From the NCBI GenBank assembly GCA_009663005.1, contig CM018894.1:2231965-2244464 (forward strand): a stretch of 12,500 nucleotides of DNA, read 5' to 3'. Both the position numbers and the translations under genes were made by a program. The notes under the pieces are model-generated. The model had not been told where the DNA came from, searched no databases, and saw nothing but the letters and a program-made list of their open reading frames with translations. The DNA comes from Actinidia chinensis. Lineage: Eukaryota > Streptophyta > Magnoliopsida > Ericales > Actinidiaceae. Below, one piece after another: positions 1 to 6,686 of the stretch (position 1 is the stretch's first letter; every line of letters starts with the position of its first letter).

Positions 1-1
1 A

Positions 2-20
2 CTTTTGGACCAGCCAAAAG
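2..20. repeat. Short inverted repeat (7-bp stem)
   Basis: CTTTTGG at 2-8 is the reverse complement of CCAAAAG at 14-20, with a 5-base loop. It is a small hairpin at the window edge with no assigned role and could be chance. Confidence 0.4.
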
Positions 21-220
21 ATTTAGCCCTTCATAGGTGTTAAGGATTCAGTCTTTGTGCAAAATAACTAAGCAAATAATGAGAACAAACATCCATTGAA
101 ACGATGAACTGAAAATGATAATTTTAACTAAAAAAATATAAAATTGCTAATATCATCAATGCGGAAACAATTAAAGGAAATCGAACAAAATAAGGAAATA
201 ATAAACAACTAATAATAAAA

Positions 221-239
221 ATCCGCCATTGAGGCGGAT
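221..239. repeat. Short GC-rich hairpin in AT-rich DNA
   Basis: ATCCGCC (221-227) pairs perfectly with GGCGGAT (233-239) across a 5-base loop. It stands out because the flanks are strongly AT-rich. A related fragment, GCCATTATAGGCGGA, lies about 100 bases downstream (318-332) without the full stem. The role is unknown. Confidence 0.45.
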
Positions 240-620
240 GATCAAAATTAAACGTAATGTAATGTAAGAAAATAAAATAAAAGTACGTACATGAAATGAA
301 AGGTCAATTTAAAACCCAGCCATTATAGGCGGAACTAACAGATTTATAAATATAAAACTACTTGAAGTAAAGGAACTTGTACATCTTACTTGAGAAGTGA
401 CTTCAAAATACAAAATTAAAATTGTTTTTTCCTCCTAAAAATTAACTTACTAAATAATCAAAAGACGAATTCTCCAAATTGGAAAGTGAAAGTATTCTCT
501 GTCAAACCAGTTCTTCGTCCCCCTACTCCTCTGCCGAACTCTCATTTTATCGTGGGAAAGAGAAGGCCACCCTCTATGTTTTTGTGTCAAAAGTCCCCCA
601 AATAGTTGTTCCTCCCTCCC

Positions 621-700
621 GCCAAATTCAAAGTGTCAGTTTTTTTGCCTTTGTCCCATCAGAAAATTCAAATTGTCAACTTGTTTGCTTTTGTCTCATC
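621..700. repeat. Imperfect 40-bp tandem duplication (two copies)
   Basis: Copy 1 (621-660) and copy 2 (661-700) align end to end without gaps at a period of exactly 40. Shared anchors are AAATTCAAA/AAATTCAAAT, GTGTCA/TTGTCA, and the ends TTTGTCCCATC and TTTGTCTCATC. About 80% of positions agree by eye. The period is not a multiple of three and no coding frame is supported, so this looks like an old slippage or unequal-exchange duplication in non-coding DNA. Confidence 0.75.
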
Positions 701-890
701 CATGGCCCATGCTTATCTGTGACAAAAGCATGGCCTCTGCAAACTACATATAAAATATATAAAATATAAAATACATATATAGTATATATACACACGGAGA
801 GAGTAAAGATATTGAGAGAGTGAAGAAAGAGTTGAGAGGTCCCATTATATGTCTTCCAATAGGTGTAAAAGCTCTCATTTTCCAAGTCCA

Positions 891-905
891 AAAGGGCTGC
901 CCTTT
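891..905. repeat. Near-perfect palindrome AAAGGGC-T-GCCCTTT
   Basis: Seven bases on each side of a single central T are perfectly complementary (891-897 with 899-905). It lies about 50 bases from the AT and GATA microsatellites. No function is assigned. Confidence 0.5.
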
Positions 906-951
906 GAAAGTACATTTCATCATTTTTTTCCTGACATGACTGCAAACATTG

Positions 952-1184
952 ATATATATATATGTAAAGAAATATAGATAGATAGATAGATAAAATAGGT
1001 GAAAGGGAGAGAGAGGAAAAAAGGTAATAATGGAGGGAGAAAGAGGGGATGGTAATGATGGAAAGAGAAAATGATAGAAAGATAGGAAAATGTGAGAGGG
1101 AAAGAGATATGAGAGAGAGGAGAGATATGATGAGAAGAGAAAAATAGGAGGAGAGAGAATGAAAGTTGGTGGAAAAAGAGAAAG
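952..1184. repeat. Compound microsatellite: (AT)n, (GATA)4, then a GA-rich tract
   Basis: An alternating AT run of about 12 bases (952-963) is followed by four GATA units (977-992). From about 1005 to 1184 the + strand is almost entirely purine, with GAGAGA and GGAGAGA runs. The - strand reading of this tract makes the long leucine/serine-rich open frame over 676-1203, which is composition-driven and not a gene. LTR-1 inserted at the right edge of the tract. Confidence 0.85.
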
Positions 1185-1307
1185 TGTAATACCCCGAATA
1201 CATAAAACCGTTAATGAGGTAAATTATGACCGCTATGTTAGTTTAGAAAGTTCTAATTTTATAGATGGAATAAAAATCATTTCGGAGTTAAGTCCAGAAT
1301 TTTCTAG

Positions 1308-1317
1308 CGTTCGAACG
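1308..1317. repeat. Isolated CGTTCGAACG palindrome in the 5' part of LTR-1
   Basis: A perfect 10-bp dyad lies about 120 bp inside LTR-1. Degenerate relatives follow within 60 bases (CATTCGGACG, TTTTGAACGG, GTGTTCGATG). It is the same core that forms the main cluster at 1883-2011. Confidence 0.6.
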
Positions 1318-1517
1318 ACAGGAATTGCATTCGGACGGTTGCATTTTGAACGGTTCGTAGGTGTTCGATGGAACAGCGGAAGTGAAAGTTAAAAAGGAAC
1401 ACGAGATTAAGATGGGCCAAAGAACACGGGATTGAAAATTCCCATGTATCTCAGCCATTACACACTCTTCCTTTACACTTTACCAAATCTATACCCACAC
1501 AAACACCAACAACACAC

Positions 1518-1620
1518 ACGAAAAGAGAGGAGAGAAGAAAGGAGAAAGAAAGAAGGAGAAGAGAGAAAGAGGGAGAAGAGGGAAGAAGGAAGGGAGCTTG
1601 GAAAAAGATCAGCCAAGCAA
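1518..1620 (+). repeat. Purine (GA)-rich leader tract of LTR-1
   Basis: About 100 bases of nearly pure A and G follow a CACA-rich stretch. LTR-2 has the counterpart at the same relative place on its own strand (about 5330-5270 on the -). A conserved purine-rich leader fits a transcribed 5' region, but the sequence alone does not fix the start site. The 94-codon frame over 1432-1716 and the 70-codon frame opposite it owe their charge runs to this composition. Confidence 0.6.
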
Positions 1621-1882
1621 GAAGAAAGCATGAAGCCTCATCAAGTTGTAAGAGGTGAGGCATTTTACCTTTATGGGATATTGTATAGTTTTAGGGTTTT
1701 GGTTTTTGAGTGTTAAAAATCCTAGTCTACCATTGATAGGGTTAAATGTAAGACTTGAATATGAGTTATTGTAGTCCCTTTGAGTTGTAATTTGATAGCC
1801 CTAGAAGCCTTGAAGAATGGAAAGAGTTAGAGTTGATTTGGTGTGAGAGGAAGAAGAAGGCTGGGAGTTCATTAGGGAAAAG

Positions 1883-2011
1883 GGTTCGAACGTTTTTATG
1901 TGGTTCGAACGTTTGGTTCGAACGTTTTAGGAAGGGTCGAATGTTTGGTTCGAACATTTTGGGAAGGGTTCAAACGTTGCCATTCGAACGTTTTTCACTG
2001 TGGTCGAAACG
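1883..2011. repeat. Cluster of about eight TTCGAA-centred dyads in LTR-1
   Basis: Copies of GGTTCGAACG and variants start at 1883, 1902, 1915, about 1935 (GGTCGAATG), 1947 (GGTTCGAACA), about 1967 (GGTTCAAACG), 1982 (ATTCGAACG) and 2002 (GGTCGAAACG). Most are followed by TTT. The spacing is irregular, 13 to 20 bases. The motif is self-complementary, so strands look alike here. It sits at the same relative LTR position as the different dyad cluster of LTR-2. The role is unknown; protein binding or RNA pairing are guesses. Confidence 0.8.
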
Positions 2012-2820
2012 GGGGGATGTAGGCTTAAAGGAGAATGGAAATTGTGCTCTGCACCATCTTAGAGTTATCCTGTGCACAAGACGTTTAAAATAGATATAAT
2101 TGGGTAGGAAATTAGAAGTTTTCTATAAATTCAGGTTTTCTTATCATATGGTTGCTTCATAGTAATGATAAAAACGGATACCTAATCCTTTATGTGTAGA
2201 AACACGGACGTTTAAGTCTAATAAGAGAATCCAGGTTGAGAACATGATGCCATGAACAAAAAATGTACTTTCGAATGTTTCCACCCACATAGTATTGTAT
2301 ATTCAAGGGTTTTCCATGTTTTTCAATGCAGTAAAGTTATGTATCAATATTAAATGTCCATTTTCAATTGTATGAAAATACTACTATGTACGAAAGAAAA
2401 ACCCATGGATGTTGCTCAAAAACGAATGAATATGTTCAAGGTATATGAATGTGACATTGGGGTCCCCTGTGGTGGGATTTAATTTTTAAACCTAATGTCC
2501 TAGAAGGTAAATGAGGACGTGAAATTCAAATCATTTATAAGGGATATCTCGGCATAAAAGGAGTCACCCGACCTATAGGGTCCCATGTTATGTTATGATA
2601 TGTAATCCGAGTTGTTAACGTTTTTCATGATATGTTATGTATGTTTATAGAAAACAAGTGATGCCATGTTTATTGCAGATTTAAGTTTACGAACTAATGT
2701 TCAAGAAAACTATGTTACGCTCAGTTGTTTTCACACTATGAATGTAGTATGATAGGAAAGTACTCCATGATATTTTACGTTCATGTATCTATTGTTATTT
2801 CACAAAGGTTTAGCTTAACG

Positions 2821-2844
2821 TTTTCGAAAATCTTTTCGAAAATC
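2821..2844. repeat. Perfect 12-bp tandem duplication TTTTCGAAAATC
   Basis: Two identical units (2821-2832, 2833-2844) each contain the palindrome TTTTCGAAAA. The matching place in LTR-2, read on the - strand near 3790-3810, has a single related TTTTCAAAAACATTTTCAGG without exact duplication. This looks like local slippage within LTR-1. Confidence 0.75.
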
Positions 2845-3176
2845 AAGTGAAAAACCGTAAGATGAGGTTTGAAGCACATCTTGTAGTTTTTGATAAGCCC
2901 ACGGGCTTTGTAATGTATTTTGTGGGCTAGACCCTATTTTCTGTCTTGGATAATTAGGTATACTTAAGTAGCCTGGGAATGTATGCAAAGTTTAAAACTT
3001 AGACACACTTTTGTATGTAGTATGGACGTGACGCTGTATTTTCAGTTATGACATTTCAGCAAAAAAAATATTATGGCATTTTGACGAGAATGCCACAGAT
3101 TTAAGGCAATGTTGGCCTTGGCGCTAGCCGTCTGCCATCACTCGCCAGATCCGCTAGGCCGATTGCGGGGCTGACA

Positions 3177-3439
3177 GGGAAAGTGAAGGGAAAAAGGAAT
3201 ATAAAATAATAAATATATGTGTGTGTGTGTGTGTGTGTGTGTTTGTGGAGATAGAGAAAAAGAATAATATGTTGGGAGGTTAACTACTGTTAGTTCTAAA
3301 TACAACTACCGGTAGTGACTTGCTTTAATCCACACTTGCTTCTTGATTTTATTAACTCCATAAATACCTACAAAACACCCAAAAAACATAATCAAACAAT
3401 ATCTAACTAAAATAAGAAATTAATGCAAATAAGTTCTAA
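3177..3439 (-). mobile_element. Spacer between the two gypsy LTRs; likely a copia LTR segment
   Basis: This 263-bp stretch lies between the facing 3' ends of LTR-1 and LTR-2. Because LTR-2 is bounded by CAAAG target duplications, 3439 and 5569 were adjacent before that insertion, so this stretch continues the sequence to the right of LTR-2. On the - strand it holds a TTAGATATTGTTTGATTATG stretch and a pyrimidine-rich run. I read it as the middle of the copia (SIRE-like) LTR starting at 6686. A (TG)n microsatellite and the palindrome ACTACCGGTAGT (3305-3316) lie within. The copia assignment is inference. Confidence 0.4.
3218..3242. repeat. (TG)12 dinucleotide microsatellite
   Basis: About twelve uninterrupted TG units follow an ATAT run, just downstream of the LTR-1 right end. 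It is a typical polymorphic plant microsatellite and a candidate marker. Confidence 0.95.
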
Positions 3440-3444
3440 CAAAG
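3440..3444. repeat. Target-site duplication CAAAG, left copy
   Basis: CAAAG directly precedes the TGTCACGCCCC end of LTR-2 and recurs directly after its other end at 5564-5568. A 5-bp duplication is the expected size for Ty3/gypsy integration. Confidence 0.85.
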
Positions 3445-4054
3445 TGTCACGCCCCGTACAAAAACCCGCTATGCCGATCGTGAGCGCGTGTGGCCGACGG
3501 TTGCCCGCGCAGGCCACTTACCTTAAACCTGTGCATTCTCATTCAAATACATAATATTTTTTTCTTTTTCTGAAAATAAATAAAGTGTCACATCATAGAC
3601 CGTAACATACAGAGCTGTGCTAATTTTTTAAACTTTACATACATTTCCGCAGGGCTAAAATTTTAATTACACACAACTTCAAAACCTAAATTAGAGCTAG
3701 CCCCAAATCCATACTAAAGCCCCTTGGGCCACAACTACTATCCTACTTGTCAACTCCTTTATAGTTCTTCACTTTGGCTTCCTGAAAATGTTTTTGAAAA
3801 CGTAAGCTAAAACTTAGTAATAACATCAAATGCATGATAATAAAATACCAGGATCATTTCATATCATACATATGTCATTTCATAAAAACCGTATGTGAGC
3901 ATAAACGTCACTTTCTTGAACCAGCTTTTCATAAACTTGAACTCACTGGGCATTACATAACTACGTAACAGATCTGAACAAGTAATAACTCTGTTTGTGG
4001 GCATTACATAACATGATGACCGTATAGGTCGGTGGCTCTTTAGGCAATAATCTC

Positions 4055-4164
4055 ATTGTAGAGTGAAACTTTATGTTTACGCCCCCACTCCACTGTTCTG
4101 GACCCCCCGATTGTAGAGTGAAACTTATTTAACGTCCCCCACTCTACCGTTCGGACCATTAGGT
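4055..4164. repeat. 55-bp tandem duplication inside LTR-2
   Basis: ATTGTAGAGTGAAACTT opens both copies (4055 and 4110). Each then runs through an AT-rich part into a C-rich CCCCCACTC box and a GTTCTGGACC or GTTCGGACC end. In copy 2, GTAGAGTG (4113-4120) is perfectly complementary to CACTCTAC at the C-rich box, giving an 8-bp stem. LTR-1 has no such duplication at the matching place, so it arose after the two lineages split. Confidence 0.8.
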
Positions 4165-4639
4165 TAGATTGAAGTCCCCACCACGGGGACCCCGAGCATC
4201 ACATGCATTTATACCTTTTTGAACCTATTCCTTTTTTAATGTAAATAAAATATCCATGGTTTTCATTCATATAATAATAGCATATCATACATTGAGACTG
4301 GCATTTGTATGAGAACATACTTTAATGCATTGGAAAACATGGAAAACCCATTGAACATACAATAATACGTATTGAAACAACATTTCGAAAATACTATTTT
4401 GTTCATGGTATCGTTTTACTCACCTCGGTTTCCTTGTTTAGTTGTTACGGTTTGGCGTTCCTACAATAAAGGATATAGATACAATATGTCAATACTAATT
4501 CCATTATGTAAGAATAAAAGACCTTTTAAGCGTAGACCTTTTTAAGAACGGACTTTTGACCTCTATATATTAGGTCTAGAGTCTAACATATCTTAGACAG
4601 CACTAAATTCTTTAAGGAGAAAGGTTTGACAACCTAAAG

Positions 4640-4815
4640 TGAAGTTAGGTCGTCCTAAGTTGAGGTTTTAGTCCGACCTAAGTTGAAGTTTAGGTCGACC
4701 TAAGTTGACAGCCCTAAGTTTGATCAAAACGTTTTCCTTGCACCTAAGTTAAAATAGGTCGTCCTAAGTTAGGTTTAAGGTCGACCCTAATTGAAGTTTA
4801 GGTCGCCCTAAGTTG
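4640..4815. repeat. Cluster of GGTCGACC-centred dyads in LTR-2
   Basis: The clearest copy is TTAGGTCGACCTAA at 4690-4703, a perfect 14-bp palindrome. Relatives are TTAGGTCGTCCTAAG (about 4645), GTCCGACCTAAG (about 4671), ATAGGTCGTCCTAAG (about 4754), AAGGTCGACCCTAA (about 4777) and TTAGGTCGCCCTAAG (about 4799). Most are followed by TTGA or preceded by GAAGTT. The cluster occupies the same slot in LTR-2 that the TTCGAA cluster fills in LTR-1, though the repeat unit is different. Confidence 0.8.
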
Positions 4816-5382
4816 CATCTTAAGTTTTTGATCAGGTTTTCCAGAACTTGCGATTTTTTATTCAAACTAAATCAAAACTTCTCCAAGCTTTACCAAATCT
4901 TTCCAAACCTCAAGGAATCTACAAATTTGCTCATTGGATAGAAATAATCTCAAAATGAAAGAGAAACACTATTAAAATAAAGGGCTCTAAGGATTGAAAG
5001 TTAAAACCCTAACTTTAACGACATTTGGGGATTTCACTCCAACACTCTAATGCCTTCAATGAGATTTAGATCTCAAATTTGGCCAAGTAGGACTGAAAGG
5101 AGTCTCCTAATACAAACTTAAACTATCCTAAGTGCATCAAAGGTAAAAATCTAGAACTTCTCCAACTATTATACATATATTATATACAAACTACAAGTTT
5201 GTCTTTTCTCAACTCTTTTGAACTTGATGAGTCTTTAATTACTTCTTTGACTTGGATTGAGCTCTCCAACCCCTCTTTTTTCGTCCTCCTCCTTCTCTCT
5301 TTTCTCTCTAAAAGAGTCCCTGCTCCCTCTCTAGATGTGCGTGTACATAGTGTATGTGTGTGGATTGTATAGTTAAGAGACA

Positions 5383-5389
5383 TATATAG
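5383..5389 (-). promoter_or_regulatory. Candidate TATA box of LTR-2
   Basis: CTATATA on the - strand lies about 175 bp inside the 5' end of LTR-2, ahead of the CA-rich and GA-rich leader. This placement suits the U3/R boundary of an LTR promoter. No start site can be fixed from sequence alone. Confidence 0.5.
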
Positions 5390-5563
5390 GAATAATCACT
5401 GTGCCCACCTCCAAGACTTTTTAGTTACAACGCACTCTCTATTCTCACTTTAACCACTCTAACTCTTAAAAAAAAAATATAATTAAGGGTACTCATATTA
5501 ATTAACATATAAGTCATAATTTACATAAAAATAAAAAGGACATTAATGATTTTGGGGTGTTAC

Positions 5564-5568
5564 CAAAG
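5564..5568. repeat. Target-site duplication CAAAG, right copy
   Basis: Second copy of the duplication seen at 3440-3444, directly after the GTTAC end of LTR-2. The following TG makes the match CAAAGTG on both sides, although on the left TG already belongs to the LTR. Confidence 0.85.
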
Positions 5569-5651
5569 TGCTAATAAAAGTCTTAATTATACTTTTATGG
5601 TATAAATCAGTTATATTGTAGGTTCAAAATTTTCTCTTCATTTAGGACTTC

Positions 5652-5826
5652 TAAGATATGAGATAATTGTATCTGAAATGGCTGTCAAATTTTTCAAAAT
5701 GAGTATCGCTCTTTTGAGCATAACTTCTTCATACTCTAGTTTGTCATGAATTATGGCGCATTATAAATCTGACTTTCATGATATTGCAGATAGACTCAAA
5801 CTTTTTGTATTGGATCTCATATCTTA
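5652..5826. repeat. Perfect 13-bp inverted repeat, arms 149 bases apart
   Basis: TAAGATATGAGAT (5652-5664) is the exact reverse complement of ATCTCATATCTTA (5814-5826). The interior contains no recognisable transposon and no flanking duplication is visible, so it may be a remnant foldback or chance in AT-rich sequence. Confidence 0.45.
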
Positions 5827-5940
5827 AGATATTTACTCTGAGTCGGCTATAAATTTCCTCACAAATTCTTTTTTAGTCCGTTTTCTTCAGGTTTTTGACA
5901 TTTTTTACTAGTCTTCAAAAGTTTTGGCTACTTTCTCTAT

Positions 5941-6258
5941 GTGTTGACACTAAAATATCATGTGTTGACACTTGATCATCCATTTTTCAATTTCTATTCT
6001 CATGTGCCAACACTTCAATGTCATGTGTTTACATTTTATGTTGCTTGGATACTGTCTTTATGTGTCGACACTTTCTCATCATGTGTCGACACTTTTCTTT
6101 TGGGGTTTCTCACTGTCCTCATCTGTTGATACTTCATTCTCATGTGTCGACACCTTTTTCTAGAATGTGTCGACTCTTTAATTTGATACGTCAACACCTT
6201 CAATTCCAGATTGCTCACTAATCACATGTGTCGACACTTCAATAACAAGTGTCAACAC
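5941..6258. repeat. Phased array of 12 GTGTCGACAC dyads
   Basis: Ten-base dyads or near copies start at 5941, 5962, 6004, 6025, 6062, 6083, 6123, 6144, 6167, 6188, 6228 and 6249. Intact GTGTCGACAC occurs at 6062, 6083, 6144 and 6228. Most other copies have TTGA or CAA in place of the TCGA core. Spacings are about 21 or about twice that, so the copies fit 16 slots of about 20.5 bp with four slots empty. Most are preceded by AT and followed by TT. Several short overlapping open frames here (such as repeated CVDTF or STH peptides) come from the near-21-bp period and are not genes. Confidence 0.85.
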
Positions 6259-6686
6259 CTCTTGCCCAAAACATACTTCATATTTTTCTTGGTCATTTGA
6301 GCATCAATCAATATGTGTTCTTCAAGAAGTCTTCTCCTTGGGTATAAGAAATCTTTCAAGACTTGATTAAAATCTTCCAACGTAGCTTTCACGACTTGTG
6401 ATCTTTTTCTTCACGTCCTTGAGCACATTCAATTTCTTTAGGATACACTTATGAACTAATCGGTGAAAGATTTTTCCCAATCAATGTGTCAACCCTTTCA
6501 TGCTCATAACCTTCACATGCTTGATAACCTTCGAATACATAAGATCTTCAACATCTTCAATATATGAGGCTTCAAGTCATGATCCTAAGAGAGATTAATG
6601 CATAATATGATATGCACACTTAGTAGAATCATTAGATCACTAACACAATATTTTGTTTTCATCAAAATCAAGGCATTGAGTCAACA

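Larger units (their letters stand above)
1..1184. other. AT-rich stretch without a gene; possible distal part of a copia LTR
   Basis: No convincing coding region is present. The open frame at 479-769 (+) and the one at 676-1203 (-) are serine- or leucine-rich by composition only and match no family I know. The stretch is AT-rich up to about 480, then carries a 40-bp tandem duplication, TATA-like runs (745-790) and a long GA/TC-rich microsatellite tract ending at LTR-1. Read on the - strand, the order is a CT-rich leader, several TATATA boxes and then AT-rich sequence, which would suit the promoter and downstream part of the - strand copia LTR that starts at 6686. That link is inference: I see no unambiguous LTR end or tRNA-Met primer site here. 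Confidence 0.3.
1185..3176 (+). mobile_element. LTR-1: solo LTR of a Ty3/gypsy Tekay/Del-like element
   Basis: The left end reads TGTAATACCCCG, close to the TGTAACACCCCG start typical of Tekay/Del-type LTRs, and the right end reads GGGGCTGACA, giving TG...CA termini and 1,992 bp. After about 300 bp comes a CACAAACACC-rich, then strongly GA-rich, leader-like stretch (about 1490-1620). A cluster of TTCGAA dyads follows at 1883-2011. The second kilobase shares blocks with LTR-2 in the opposite orientation; for example 2293-2330 matches the reverse complement of 4325-4363 with few mismatches. No primer-binding site follows the right end and no internal domain is present, so I call it a solo LTR. 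The target duplication is unclear: GAAAG precedes the left end (1180-1184) and occurs again at 3179-3183, but two bases away from the CA end. The open frames inside are not coding. Confidence 0.75.
3445..5563 (-). mobile_element. LTR-2: solo LTR of a Ty3/gypsy Tekay/Del-like element
   Basis: On the + strand this begins TGTCACGCCCCGTAC and ends GGGGTGTTAC, so the element reads on the - strand from GTAACACCCC to GGGGCGTGACA. CAAAG flanks both ends. The terminal A expected at the right end (TTACA) is missing, so the first T of the - strand LTR has been lost or replaced. From its 5' end on the - strand come a TATA box (5389-5383), a CACACATACAC stretch, a GA-rich leader, a dyad cluster (4815-4640), then blocks shared with LTR-1 in the same order, such as GGTTTTCCATGTTTTCCAATG and the CACAGGTTTAAGG near the 3' end. 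There is no primer site or internal domain next to it, so it is a solo LTR of 2,119 bp. The small open frame at 5180-5383 is leader sequence, not a gene. Confidence 0.85.
5569..6686 (-). mobile_element. 5' part of a copia (SIRE-like) LTR
   Basis: Read on the - strand the block starts TGTTGACTCAATG at 6686 and soon reaches TTGATTTTGATGAAAACAAA, an arrangement I associate with SIRE/Maximus-type copia LTR starts (TTTGATTTTGATGATGACAA nearby). The block then contains the GTGTCGACAC array and continues to the LTR-2 insertion point. Its right border cuts into a reading frame of the gag-like relic (6687 onward), which supports a real insertion edge at 6686/6687. No primer site or copia protein is visible. 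The rest of this LTR would lie at 3177-3439 and possibly left of LTR-1. Lineage naming is from memory and needs a search. Confidence 0.5.

Noticed and set aside
676..1203. 175-codon open frame on the - strand, the longest in the window
   Set aside because: It is almost wholly Ser/Leu/Ile/Tyr from TC- and TA-rich microsatellite DNA, crosses into LTR-1, and shows no domain or membrane protein family beyond composition.
5941..6221. Overlapping small frames encoding repeated CVDTF, CRHF or STH peptides
   Set aside because: They arise from a near-21-bp non-coding repeat read in several frames and on both strands; none has a supported start or extends past the array.
5941..6258. CRISPR-like array of short palindromic repeats
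   Set aside because: The repeats are 10 bp, the interval is about 10 bp or multiples, half the copies are degenerate, and the setting is a plant LTR with no cas genes.
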